Assembly: GCA_018302885.1 (NCBI GenBank)
Contig: JAGVZC010000025.1
Coordinates: 1-5,579, forward strand
Source of the DNA: Candidatus Woesearchaeota archaeon
Lineage (GTDB): Archaea > Nanobdellota > Nanobdellia > SCGC-AAA011-G17 > GW2011-AR20
DNA length: 5,579 nucleotides
Direction: 5' to 3'
Shown: one piece after another, positions 1 to 4,983 of the stretch
Numbering within the stretch: the first letter of the stretch is position 1
How the letters are laid out: the number at the start of each line of letters is the position of its first letter
Made by a program: the position numbers and the translations under genes
The notes under the pieces: model-generated
Seen by the model: only the letters and a program-made list of their open reading frames with translations
The model's database searches: none
What the model was told of the DNA's origin: nothing

Positions 1-7
1 AACTCTC

Positions 8-23
8 CAAAAGCCTTAAATAC
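8..23 (+). promoter_or_regulatory. Possible archaeal BRE/TATA promoter for the ABC operon
   Basis: CTTAAATAC (15-23) resembles an archaeal TATA box and is preceded by a purine-rich CAAAAG (8-13) in the place of a BRE. Transcription would start near 45, giving a leader of about 85 nt that includes a T7 run (61-67) and a weak TTGAG/CTCAA stem (72-76 with 91-95). The operon could also be transcribed from a gene left of the window, so this is only a candidate. Confidence 0.3.
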
Positions 24-115
24 AGAAAAAAACACGAGTTTTATGCTATGATAACAAAAATTTTTTTCTGATTGAGAGCGGGATTAGTTGCTCAAATATT
101 ATTATTAACTTTTTC

Positions 116-122
116 AGGGAGG
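116..122 (+). promoter_or_regulatory. Shine-Dalgarno site of the ABC ATPase gene
   Basis: AGGGAGG contains GGAGG, complementary to the CCUCC at the 3' end of 16S rRNA, and ends 7 nt before the ATG at 130. It fixes that start codon and shows that this mRNA is leadered, unlike several others in the window. Confidence 0.75.
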
Positions 123-129
123 CTATAAA

Positions 130-1110
130 ATGCAACCTATGATTGTCGTCAAAGACCTCAAAAAAATATACAAAACATATGAAAGAGAACCTGGATTGAT
201 CAATGCAATCAAGTCCTTATTTCACAGAAAGTATGAATACAAGGAAGCATTGAAGGGAATATCATTTGAGGTGGAAGAAGGAGAAATTCTCGGATTTATA
301 GGGCCAAACGGAGCTGGAAAGTCAACAGCAATAAAGGCATTGTCAGGAGTTCTGTTTCCAACATCAGGAGAGGTAAATGTCATGAATTTCATACCATGGA
401 AAGACAGGGTAAAATATGTAAAGCATATTGGAGTTGTATTCGGACAGAAAGAGCAGCTGTGGTGGGATCTTCCAGCCATTGATACATTCTACCTTCATAA
501 GGACCTTTATGAAATAGAGGAAAAGGAATTTGAAAAAAGGCTGAAAAACATGGTGAAAATACTCCAGATAGAAGATGTAATGAAAACTCCAGTAAGAGAC
601 CTGAGCCTGGGAGAGAGAATGAAATGCAAAATACTGGCTGCCTTGATTCACAATCCAAAGCTTGTTTTCCTTGATGAACCTTCAATAGGGCTTGATATGG
701 TGGCAAAGGAAAGGCTTGTTGATTTCATTAAAGATGTCAACAAAAAATACCATACAACATTCATTGTAACCACGCATGACATGCAGGACATAGAGAGGCT
801 ATGCAAGAGGATAATAATAATCAATCACGGAGAAATAATTTATGAGGGATTTTTGGAGCATATCAAAGACAAATATCTTAAGAAAAAGCTGATAGATGTC
901 AAGTTTGAAAGCCAAAAAAGCGACTTCAACCTAAAAGGATGCAAGATACTCAACAAAACAAAGTATGAAATCAAGATAGAATTAAATCTAGAAAAAAATT
1001 CTATAAGGAATCTGGTTGATTATTTATTAACAAATTTTGAAATTGTGGACATAACAGTGCAGGATCCAACAATAGAAGAAATAATAAAAACAATCTACCA
1101 AAATGTATAA
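130..1110 (+). CDS. ABC-2 type exporter, ATP-binding subunit (COG4586-like)
   Basis: This 326-aa protein is the cytoplasmic ATPase that would power the two permeases encoded next. All the nucleotide-binding motifs are present: Walker A GPNGAGKST (58-66), Q-loop Gln106 in GQKEQLWWDLP, signature LSLGER (158-163), Walker B LVFLDEP with catalytic Glu183 (178-184), D-loop GLD (187-189) and switch His216. The long insert before Walker A (about 17-40) and the QLWWDLP Q-loop are typical of the COG4586 group rather than of lipoprotein or nodulation-type ABC ATPases. A C-terminal extension of about 80 residues (245-326) follows the nucleotide-binding fold. The start is set by a strong SD site. The stop overlaps the next gene by 8 nt, implying translational coupling. 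All ten arginines are AGA/AGG. The substrate is unknown. A cyanobacterial member of this family has been linked, as I recall, to viologen resistance, but that cannot be transferred to this protein. Confidence 0.95.
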   Translation: MQPMIVVKDLKKIYKTYEREPGLINAIKSLFHRKYEYKEALKGISFEVEEGEILGFIGPNGAGKSTAIKALSGVLFPTSGEVNVMNFIPWKDRVKYVKHIGVVFGQKEQLWWDLPAIDTFYLHKDLYEIEEKEFEKRLKNMVKILQIEDVMKTPVRDLSLGERMKCKILAALIHNPKLVFLDEPSIGLDMVAKERLVDFIKDVNKKYHTTFIVTTHDMQDIERLCKRIIIINHGEIIYEGFLEHIKDKYLKKKLIDVKFESQKSDFNLKGCKILNKTKYEIKIELNLEKNSIRNLVDYLLTNFEIVDITVQDPTIEEIIKTIYQNV

Positions 1111-1900
1111 AAAAATAAAATCAATAATCAGAATGGGCTTCAAGGATGCTGTAGCCTACAGGTTTCACTTTTACATAACCCTGATTACATCCCCCCTGCA
1201 GCTATTGATATATTATTTTCTTTGGAAGGCAATATTCTCATATTCAGGGCAGGAAATAATAAACGGATTCACATTTGAACTGATGATATCCTATTATGCA
1301 CTTAACATGATAATTGCATTCTTTACATGGTCAGGAGTTGAGGAATGGCTTGAGTTTGATGTGAGAAATGGAGAGCTGGTGAACATGCTGCTCAAGCCGT
1401 TTAAGGTGGCATACTTTTATTTTTTTCAGATACTGGGAGTAAATTCATTATCCATTATTCTGGAAATGGCTCCTTTCTTTTTAATAGCGGTATTTTTCTT
1501 TGGATTAAAGATAGCACCGGTGTTTTACTTCCTAACATTTGTAATTTCAATAGTCCTTGCCATGATACTAAACTTCCTGATATCCTACCTTGTTGGAATG
1601 ACTGCATTCTGGTTTAACAGAATAGGGGGAATAAGGAGAGTGAAGAGGGCAACTGTTGTGTTCCTGTCTGGGGGAATGATACCATTAACATTCTTTCCAA
1701 TTGCATTCCAGAAAATATTCAACTATCTTCCATTTCAGTACATAAGATTTGTTCCGATAAACATTTACCTTGGGAATTACCCTTATTTAAAAGTATTAAT
1801 AATGATAGGAATTCAGATAACATGGATTTTAATCTTATATGCAATAGCTGAATTTGTATGGTACAAGGCATTCAAAAAATTTGCAGGAGCCGGGGCATGA
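1103..1900 (+). CDS. ABC-2 type exporter permease, first subunit (COG4587-like, ABC2_membrane_6)
   Basis: This 265-aa integral membrane protein has about six hydrophobic segments (roughly 22-44, 58-77, 108-134, 138-168, 185-202 and 228-250). It would form half of the transmembrane path of the exporter. The family hallmark is the amphipathic motif VRNGELVNMLLKPF (87-100) after the second helix, probably the coupling segment that contacts the ATPase. FLSGGMIPLTFFP (187-199) and the short polar end with AGAGA are also typical. Length matches the usual 260-270 residues. The start codon lies inside the last codons of the ATPase gene (ATGTATAA overlap) with no clear SD, so translation probably depends on re-initiation by terminating ribosomes. 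The 3' end overlaps the next gene by ATGA. All eight arginines are AGA/AGG. Assignment to the family is firm; the transported compound is unknown. Confidence 0.9.
   Translation: MYKKIKSIIRMGFKDAVAYRFHFYITLITSPLQLLIYYFLWKAIFSYSGQEIINGFTFELMISYYALNMIIAFFTWSGVEEWLEFDVRNGELVNMLLKPFKVAYFYFFQILGVNSLSIILEMAPFFLIAVFFFGLKIAPVFYFLTFVISIVLAMILNFLISYLVGMTAFWFNRIGGIRRVKRATVVFLSGGMIPLTFFPIAFQKIFNYLPFQYIRFVPINIYLGNYPYLKVLIMIGIQITWILILYAIAEFVWYKAFKKFAGAGA
1885..1889 (+). promoter_or_regulatory. Shine-Dalgarno site deciding the second permease start
   Basis: AGGAG ends 7 nt before the ATG at 1897. This favours 1897 over the longer in-frame start at 1858, whose extra 13 residues would merely read through the end of the preceding gene and do not resemble the family N-terminus. 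Confidence 0.75.
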
Positions 1901-2685
1901 ACAAATACCTTAAATTATGGGTCAAAACATTTGCATTAGAATTAAGCTCTGACATGGCATACAAGGGAAATTTCATAGTAAAGAGCCTTGGATTGATTCT
2001 TGCTGACCTCATAGGGCCGATAGTAATGCTTTTGATATATGCAAATTCATTAGGAATTCCTGGATGGGGATTTGAGGAATTTATCCTGTTCCAGGGAACT
2101 TTCATACTGGTCATGGGATTATCACATGCATTTTTGTTCATATTCCCATTTCAGGTTATAGAAAATGTAAGGCACGGAACCTTTGACAAGTTTCTGGTAA
2201 AGCCTTTCAATACTATGCTCTACCTGACATTCAGCTCAATAGACATAGAGGGCTTTGCAGAAGTTTTTGTCGGATTAGTACTGATAATATGGGCATTCAT
2301 AAAATTAAATTTAATCATACTTTCATTTAATACGCTGCTTTACCTGTTCATGATTGTAATTGCATTCATATTCATGTATTCTTTAATGGTTCTGATCAGT
2401 TCATTGTCCTTCTTATTTGTAAAATCATTGGGGTTGTTTGATTTATTGTTCAAACTGACTGATGTTTCAAGATATCCAATGAATATTTACGGGTTTGAAA
2501 TGAGGCTGATTTTCACCTTCATACTTCCGGTTGCCGTAATATCATTTTATCCTGCATCAGCTTTGCTTGGAACACTTAACATACTTAATTTAGCCCTGAT
2601 ATCAATGCCAGTAATTGCATTCCTTATATTCAGCATAATCATGTGGAATCTTGCCATGAAGAAGTACACAAGCTCAGGAGGGTAA
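1897..2685 (+). CDS. ABC-2 type exporter permease, second subunit (COG3694-like, ABC2_membrane_6)
   Basis: This 262-aa protein has about six membrane segments (roughly 26-48, 62-86, 118-141, 146-176, 203-217 and 231-251). It is the partner half-permease of the preceding gene. ENVRHGTFDKFLVKPFN (89-105) sits at the same place as VRNGELVNMLLKPF in the first permease, so both subunits carry the same coupling-type motif. SRYPMNIYG (191-199) and YPASALLG (218-225) are further signatures I associate with the COG3694 group. I chose the ATG at 1897 because it has an SD site at the right distance, overlaps the previous stop as ATGA, and gives the usual family length and a normal N-terminus (MNKYLKLW). 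All three arginines are AGA/AGG. The stop is followed within 2 nt by a TATA box, so the operon ends here, with the T-rich stretch 2688-2701 as the only visible termination signal. Confidence 0.9.
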   Translation: MNKYLKLWVKTFALELSSDMAYKGNFIVKSLGLILADLIGPIVMLLIYANSLGIPGWGFEEFILFQGTFILVMGLSHAFLFIFPFQVIENVRHGTFDKFLVKPFNTMLYLTFSSIDIEGFAEVFVGLVLIIWAFIKLNLIILSFNTLLYLFMIVIAFIFMYSLMVLISSLSFLFVKSLGLFDLLFKLTDVSRYPMNIYGFEMRLIFTFILPVAVISFYPASALLGTLNILNLALISMPVIAFLIFSIIMWNLAMKKYTSSGG

Positions 2686-2687
2686 TA

Positions 2688-2695
2688 TTTATATA
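2688..2695 (+). promoter_or_regulatory. TATA box for a leaderless small gene
   Basis: TTTATATA is one of the best TATA-box matches in the window. Its centre lies about 27 nt upstream of the ATG at 2719, the spacing expected if transcription starts on the start codon. It begins 2 nt after the stop of the second permease. The T-rich sequence just after it (to 2701) might also help terminate the ABC operon, so promoter and terminator roles could be superimposed. Confidence 0.5.
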
Positions 2696-2718
2696 TTTTT
2701 ATCACCTATTAATCCTGT

Positions 2719-2823
2719 ATGAAAATAAAGCTTAAATCAAGCAATAATGATTCTATTTCCAATAAAGAACGCTCCAAAAGAGACAGGATGCTAAATATGA
2801 AGGAATTGCTGTTGGATCTGTGA
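2719..2823 (+). CDS. Candidate 34-aa leaderless small protein, function unknown
   Basis: This short ORF begins MKIKLKSSNND and ends MKELLLDL. It has no recognisable domain. The first 23 residues are polar and strongly basic (KERSKRDR at 17-24), and the last ten could form a short amphipathic helix. No SD site precedes it, but the TATA box centred about 27 nt upstream would put the transcript start on its ATG. It fills most of the gap between the ABC operon and the convergent NIF3 gene, ending 14 bp from the NIF3 stop. One of its three arginines is CGC, unlike the ABC genes. The ORF is short enough to occur by chance; the promoter placement is the main argument for it. It could instead be a small RNA made from the same promoter. 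Confidence 0.35.
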   Translation: MKIKLKSSNNDSISNKERSKRDRMLNMKELLLDL

Positions 2824-2837
2824 TTTTAAAATATTTA
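2824..2837. terminator. AT-rich gap between convergent genes, possible two-way terminator
   Basis: The 14 bp between the 34-codon ORF and the NIF3 stop contain the palindrome TTTTAAAA and short T-runs on both strands. Archaeal termination can use T-rich tracts without a strong hairpin, but the runs here are only four long, so support is weak. Confidence 0.25.
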
Positions 2838-3689
2838 TTACATATCCTCCATTACTGGTTTATCTGAAATGAATTCAGAAGACAGCCCTAATTTTTTAAA
2901 ATAATCAATCATTGCAATACATGCAAATATTTCAGTTGAATAATGGGTTCCCCCAAGAAGATTAAGGTTATTCTTTTCCGCAAACTCATGGGCTTTTCTT
3001 GAATGATCATTCTTTGCGGTTATACCAGTCACAAATACGTTGGTTCCCTCTTCAACTATCTCTTTCAACATATCAACATCATTTCCTCCGCCTGCAATAA
3101 TCGCAACATTTCCATTTCTAATCTTATCATTACCATAATGATACAATTTAACCTTATGATTTACTGCAGATTCGAAATTCTTTTTTAATTCTTGTATGGT
3201 TTTCATTTTCGTTTTCCCAAATACCCCACATAAAGAACCATAATAAGGTGCGAAGGCTTTTTCAGGTTTTATCCCAATTGCTTTTGCTAAAGTTACACTT
3301 GTTGAATATTTTCCATAATTATCCAAGGGCACATGAAGGTTGTAAATTGAGATTCTTCTATTTTTGAATTGTTGCAATAAATTCCTGTCCATTTGATAAA
3401 AAACTTCTGGAGCTTTTCTAATATCCCAAATAGATGGATGATGTACAAAAAGCATAGTATCCTGAATATTATAATCTAATATCTTTTGCATAACTTGTTT
3501 TGAAGGAAAAACAGCAGTATAAACTTTGTTTATTTCTTCTGTAAAATCACAAACTAATCCCATAGATCTTTTCTTAAAGTTTTCACTAAGAAAATCATAG
3601 ATAGAACCCATATATTCAGCCCAATTATCACTCATCTTGGAAGTAATAAAGTCTTTTTCAAGTTTTTTGTATATTTGTACTGCTTTCAT
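2838..3689 (-). CDS. NIF3-family dinuclear metal-centre protein
   Basis: This 283-aa cytosolic protein belongs to the NIF3/YbgI family (GTP cyclohydrolase I type 2 homologues), which form hexameric rings with two metal ions per subunit. The biochemical role of the family is poorly settled. The metal-ligand pattern is complete: His83-His84 (FVHHP), His119 and Asp123 (LHVPLD), and His249 and Glu253 (GGTHYSTE). The spacings H-x3-D and H-x3-E match those I recall for E. coli YbgI. IIAGGGNDVDML (197-208) and VFVTGI (218-223) form the usual core strands before the last ligands. At 283 residues it lacks room for the large inserted domain of the roughly 370-residue bacterial members. It has about 40 residues before the conserved MGLVCDF (43-49), slightly more than usual. 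The ATG at 3689 is preferred because a TATA element lies 25 nt upstream; there is no SD, so the mRNA is probably leaderless. All seven arginines are AGA/AGG. The gene is divergent from the cold-shock gene. Confidence 0.92.
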   Translation of the reverse strand: MKAVQIYKKLEKDFITSKMSDNWAEYMGSIYDFLSENFKKRSMGLVCDFTEEINKVYTAVFPSKQVMQKILDYNIQDTMLFVHHPSIWDIRKAPEVFYQMDRNLLQQFKNRRISIYNLHVPLDNYGKYSTSVTLAKAIGIKPEKAFAPYYGSLCGVFGKTKMKTIQELKKNFESAVNHKVKLYHYGNDKIRNGNVAIIAGGGNDVDMLKEIVEEGTNVFVTGITAKNDHSRKAHEFAEKNNLNLLGGTHYSTEIFACIAMIDYFKKLGLSSEFISDKPVMEDM

Positions 3690-3700
3690 AAAAATAGACC

Positions 3701-3717
3701 ATTTTTATATCTTTAAA
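3701..3717 (-). promoter_or_regulatory. Promoter of the NIF3 gene (leaderless)
   Basis: On the minus strand, TTTAAAG (3717-3711) runs into ATATAAAAAT (3710-3701). The first element is centred 25 nt before the ATG at 3689, right for a transcript starting on the start codon. The second is only about 17 nt away and would place the start inside the gene, so TTTAAAG is the likelier TATA box. Confidence 0.45.
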
Positions 3718-3718
3718 T

Positions 3719-3752
3719 TAGTTTTTATCTCAACCTAAACATTTAAAAACTA
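3719..3752. repeat. 9-bp inverted repeat in the NIF3/cold-shock divergent promoter
   Basis: TAGTTTTTA (3719-3727) and TAAAAACTA (3744-3752) are perfect reverse complements separated by 16 bp. The right arm overlaps the cold-shock TATA box, and the left arm lies just upstream of the NIF3 TATA element, in the BRE position. A dimeric regulator bound here could control both genes. The arms are A/T-rich, so chance cannot be excluded. Confidence 0.4.
3734..3749 (+). promoter_or_regulatory. BRE/TATA promoter of the cold-shock gene
   Basis: TTTAAAAA (3742-3749) is a good archaeal TATA box, with CCTAAAC (3734-3740) where a BRE is expected. Transcription should begin about 3770-3773, giving a leader of roughly 42 nt that starts almost directly with the stem-loop described next. 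Confidence 0.55.
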
Positions 3753-3773
3753 TGAATTATTGCTTTTTATCAG

Positions 3774-3796
3774 GTTGCTCAAGTAATCTGAGCAGT
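3774..3796 (+). promoter_or_regulatory. 5'-terminal stem-loop in the cold-shock mRNA leader
   Basis: TGCTCA (3776-3781) pairs perfectly with TGAGCA (3789-3794) around a 7-nt loop AGTAATC. Two G-U pairs (U3775-G3795 and G3774-U3796) can extend the stem to 8 bp. The stem ends just before the SD site AAGGAGG (3798-3804). It sits at or within a few nucleotides of the predicted transcript start. Such a position could stabilise the mRNA or make ribosome access depend on temperature. The SD itself is not paired. Its function is inferred only. Confidence 0.5.
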
Positions 3797-3797
3797 T

Positions 3798-3804
3798 AAG
3801 GAGG
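3798..3804 (+). promoter_or_regulatory. Strong Shine-Dalgarno site of the cold-shock gene
   Basis: AAGGAGG is the strongest ribosome-binding match in the window and ends 9 nt before the ATG at 3814. It fixes that start and suggests high expression. Confidence 0.85.
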
Positions 3805-3813
3805 AAAATAACA

Positions 3814-4080
3814 ATGGAAGGAAGAGTAAAATTTTACAACGCAATGAAGAGATTTGGGTTCATTGAAGGGGAAGACGGAAACGAATATTTTGTACACCAG
3901 TCTGCGTTACAAAGAGGAGTTTTTCTAAGAGAAAATGATAAAGTTTCATTTGAGTCTGCAGAAACTGAAAAAGGTAAACAAGCTAAGAATGTTACTTTAT
4001 TAGAGAAAGGCAGTGAAAAAGGAAAACAGGAATACAACAAGGAAGAAGAAGAACAAGAAGAATACGATCAAGAAGAATAA
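3814..4080 (+). CDS. Cold-shock-domain protein with acidic C-terminal tail
   Basis: This 88-aa protein binds single-stranded nucleic acid through a cold-shock domain (an OB-fold) covering about residues 1-64. It would act as an RNA chaperone in the cytosol. The RNP1-type motif is KRFGFIEG (12-19) and the RNP2-type motif is YFVHQSAL (25-32). The opening EGRVKFYN corresponds to the GxVKWFN start of bacterial CspA, with Tyr in place of the usual Phe and Phe in place of Trp. The domain closes with KGKQAKNVTLL (53-63). Beyond the usual length of about 65-70 residues it carries a 24-residue tail, first lysine/glycine-rich (EKGSEKGKQ) and then almost purely acidic (EEEEQEEYDQEE). The leader has a TATA box, a stem-loop and a strong SD, and the gene is followed by a U-rich terminator, so it is a single-gene transcription unit. 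All four arginines are AGA. Whether it is cold-induced or constitutive cannot be told. Confidence 0.93.
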   Translation: MEGRVKFYNAMKRFGFIEGEDGNEYFVHQSALQRGVFLRENDKVSFESAETEKGKQAKNVTLLEKGSEKGKQEYNKEEEEQEEYDQEE

Positions 4081-4124
4081 ACCTTAATTGTCAGGGTTTT
4101 TCTATTTCTTTTTTTTTATTTTTT
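4079..4124 (+). terminator. U-rich terminator after the cold-shock gene
   Basis: AAACC (4079-4083) can pair with GGTTT (4095-4099), a weak 5-bp stem beginning at the stop codon. It is followed by a strongly T-rich run containing nine (4109-4117) and six (4119-4124) consecutive T. The poly-U tract alone is a good archaeal termination signal. From here to 4229 I see no gene: the longest start-to-stop reading is a 12-codon stretch at 4138. Confidence 0.7.
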
Positions 4125-4229
4125 GTATTAATAATAAATGCCTAGTACGAAACCAGTAAAAAAGTTATCGGTTTAGATACAAAATGTTAAACTAAAGACA
4201 TAAATTGTAAAAAGAAAATTTTAAATTTC

Positions 4230-4261
4230 TAAATAATAAAAGGAGGAAGAGAAATCTCCTT
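4230..4261 (-). terminator. Hairpin terminator of the 134-aa gene
   Basis: Read on the minus strand, AAGGAG (4261-4256) and CTCCTT (4245-4240) form a perfect 6-bp stem with a 10-nt loop, directly followed by the T-rich TTATTATTT. The stem starts within the stop codon of the minus-strand gene, the layout of an intrinsic terminator. Confidence 0.6.
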
Positions 4262-4664
4262 AACAACGCACACCCGCAGGAAAACCGAGATGTCCTCTTC
4301 TTTTTATCTCATCAATAAATGATTTTTTTATCTTACGATGGTCTATATCATTTAAAAATTCATCTAAGGATTTGTAAATGTAACTAATTCTCCCTATATC
4401 AAAAGGGCTATTCAATCTTATATGGTTATCTTTGTAACTTTCGTAAGCTTCGTTGTTTTCAATATAAATAAATTTTCTTATATATCCTTCTTCGTAAAAA
4501 CTTACTTCATTCGAATTCGAATCAATTAAAATTGAATGGCGATACCCTTCAACTCCCATGAAGCTCCATATTGGGAGCAAATTACTACTAAGTTCTGGTT
4601 CTAATCTATAAAATTTATCTTCATCCATCGAATCAATTTTATGTTCCATAACATTTTTTTCCAT
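4260..4664 (-). CDS. Hypothetical 134-aa protein, possibly SUKH-like
   Basis: I do not recognise this protein with confidence. It has no signal peptide or membrane segment and is mixed in charge. The middle looks like an alpha/beta fold: LLPIWSFMGVEGYRHSILID (29-48) suggests strands, followed by the turn SNSNEVSFY (50-58), more strands to about 70, and a C-terminal SLDEFLNDI (99-107) before a basic helix (110-123). The order, namely an acidic start with LEPEL, LPIW, a strand pair ending in NEVSFY, and a late S-x-x-EFL motif, recalls SUKH/SMI1-KNR4 proteins, which are about 130-150 aa. The similarity is by eye only. The start at 4664 is supported by an SD site (AGGAG, 8 nt away), which excludes the second Met (codon 6). 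The gene has its own promoter and terminator. Three of nine arginines are CGN (CGC, CGT, CGT), unlike the genes to its left. The C-terminus ends GVRC. Confidence 0.7.
   Translation of the reverse strand: MEKNVMEHKIDSMDEDKFYRLEPELSSNLLPIWSFMGVEGYRHSILIDSNSNEVSFYEEGYIRKFIYIENNEAYESYKDNHIRLNSPFDIGRISYIYKSLDEFLNDIDHRKIKKSFIDEIKRRGHLGFPAGVRC
4509..4522. repeat. 14-bp perfect palindrome inside the 134-aa gene
   Basis: ATTCGAATTCGAAT is identical on both strands and consists of two overlapping TTCGAA units. It encodes DSNSN, where codons TCG-AAT are repeated, so protein repetition may explain it. It might be a protein-binding or restriction-type site, without further support. Confidence 0.5.
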
Positions 4665-4672
4665 TTTTCTTT

Positions 4673-4677
4673 CTCCT
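4673..4677 (-). promoter_or_regulatory. Shine-Dalgarno site of the 134-aa gene
   Basis: On the minus strand AGGAG (4677-4673) ends 8 nt before the ATG at 4664, a normal spacing that decides the start. Confidence 0.7.
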
Positions 4678-4700
4678 ACATTTAGAGTCTGTATGACTTA

Positions 4701-4710
4701 TTTTAATATA
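4701..4710 (-). promoter_or_regulatory. Probable TATA box of the 134-aa gene
   Basis: TATATTAAAA on the minus strand would place the transcript start near 4679, giving a very short leader of about 15 nt that just includes the SD site. Good base match, but the region is AT-rich throughout. Confidence 0.4.
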
Positions 4711-4983
4711 GATTACTCTTGGAATTTAACCTAAAAATAATCATCAAAAGGTTTTAGAAATTATACTAAGGGTAAACTCTAAAAATAAAGGCCAGTGATT
4801 TAAAATCAACAGCAACAAATAGTTTCAGCTAAGAAAATCTTATTTACTTTTTTTAAAATAAAAAATTTTTGTTTCATAATATAAGAATTAAATATGGTTG
4901 GTTTATAAATCTTACCATTTTCACCATTCGATAATAAGATTATACATCTTCTACCAAAATTTAATTATTAAGCTCTAAGATTA
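4711..4983. other. Intergenic region with no clear gene
   Basis: This AT-rich gap between two minus-strand genes has no tRNA-like or strongly structured element that I can see. It holds a self-complementary TATA element (TTTATAAA, 4902-4909). On the minus strand this lies about 28 nt before the ATG of a 23-codon ORF (4806-4877) starting MKQKFFILKK and ending in three cysteines, too short to call as a gene. The 3' end of the 110-aa gene's transcript should also lie here, but no strong terminator is visible. Confidence 0.6.

Noticed and set aside
3..71. Frames open from the left edge (to TGA at 49-51 and 69-71) that might be the end of an upstream gene
   Set aside because: They are only 16 and 22 codons long in low-complexity A/T-rich DNA. 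Neither can be told from noise.
1858..1896. Upstream in-frame start for the second permease
   Set aside because: The extra 13 residues overlap the first permease in another frame, lack an SD, and lengthen the protein beyond the family pattern. The ATG at 1897 has an SD and an ATGA overlap.
4138..4176. 12-codon plus-strand ORF after the cold-shock terminator
   Set aside because: Too short, and without an SD or a well-placed TATA box.
4140..4200. Possible structured RNA from short complementary segments (AAACC/GGTTT, GTTTA/TAAAC)
   Set aside because: The stems are only 5 bp, mutually exclusive, and have no promoter in front of them.
4241..4246. AGGAGG as an SD for a plus-strand gene
   Set aside because: No start codon follows at a usable distance. 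The sequence is explained as one arm of the minus-strand terminator hairpin.
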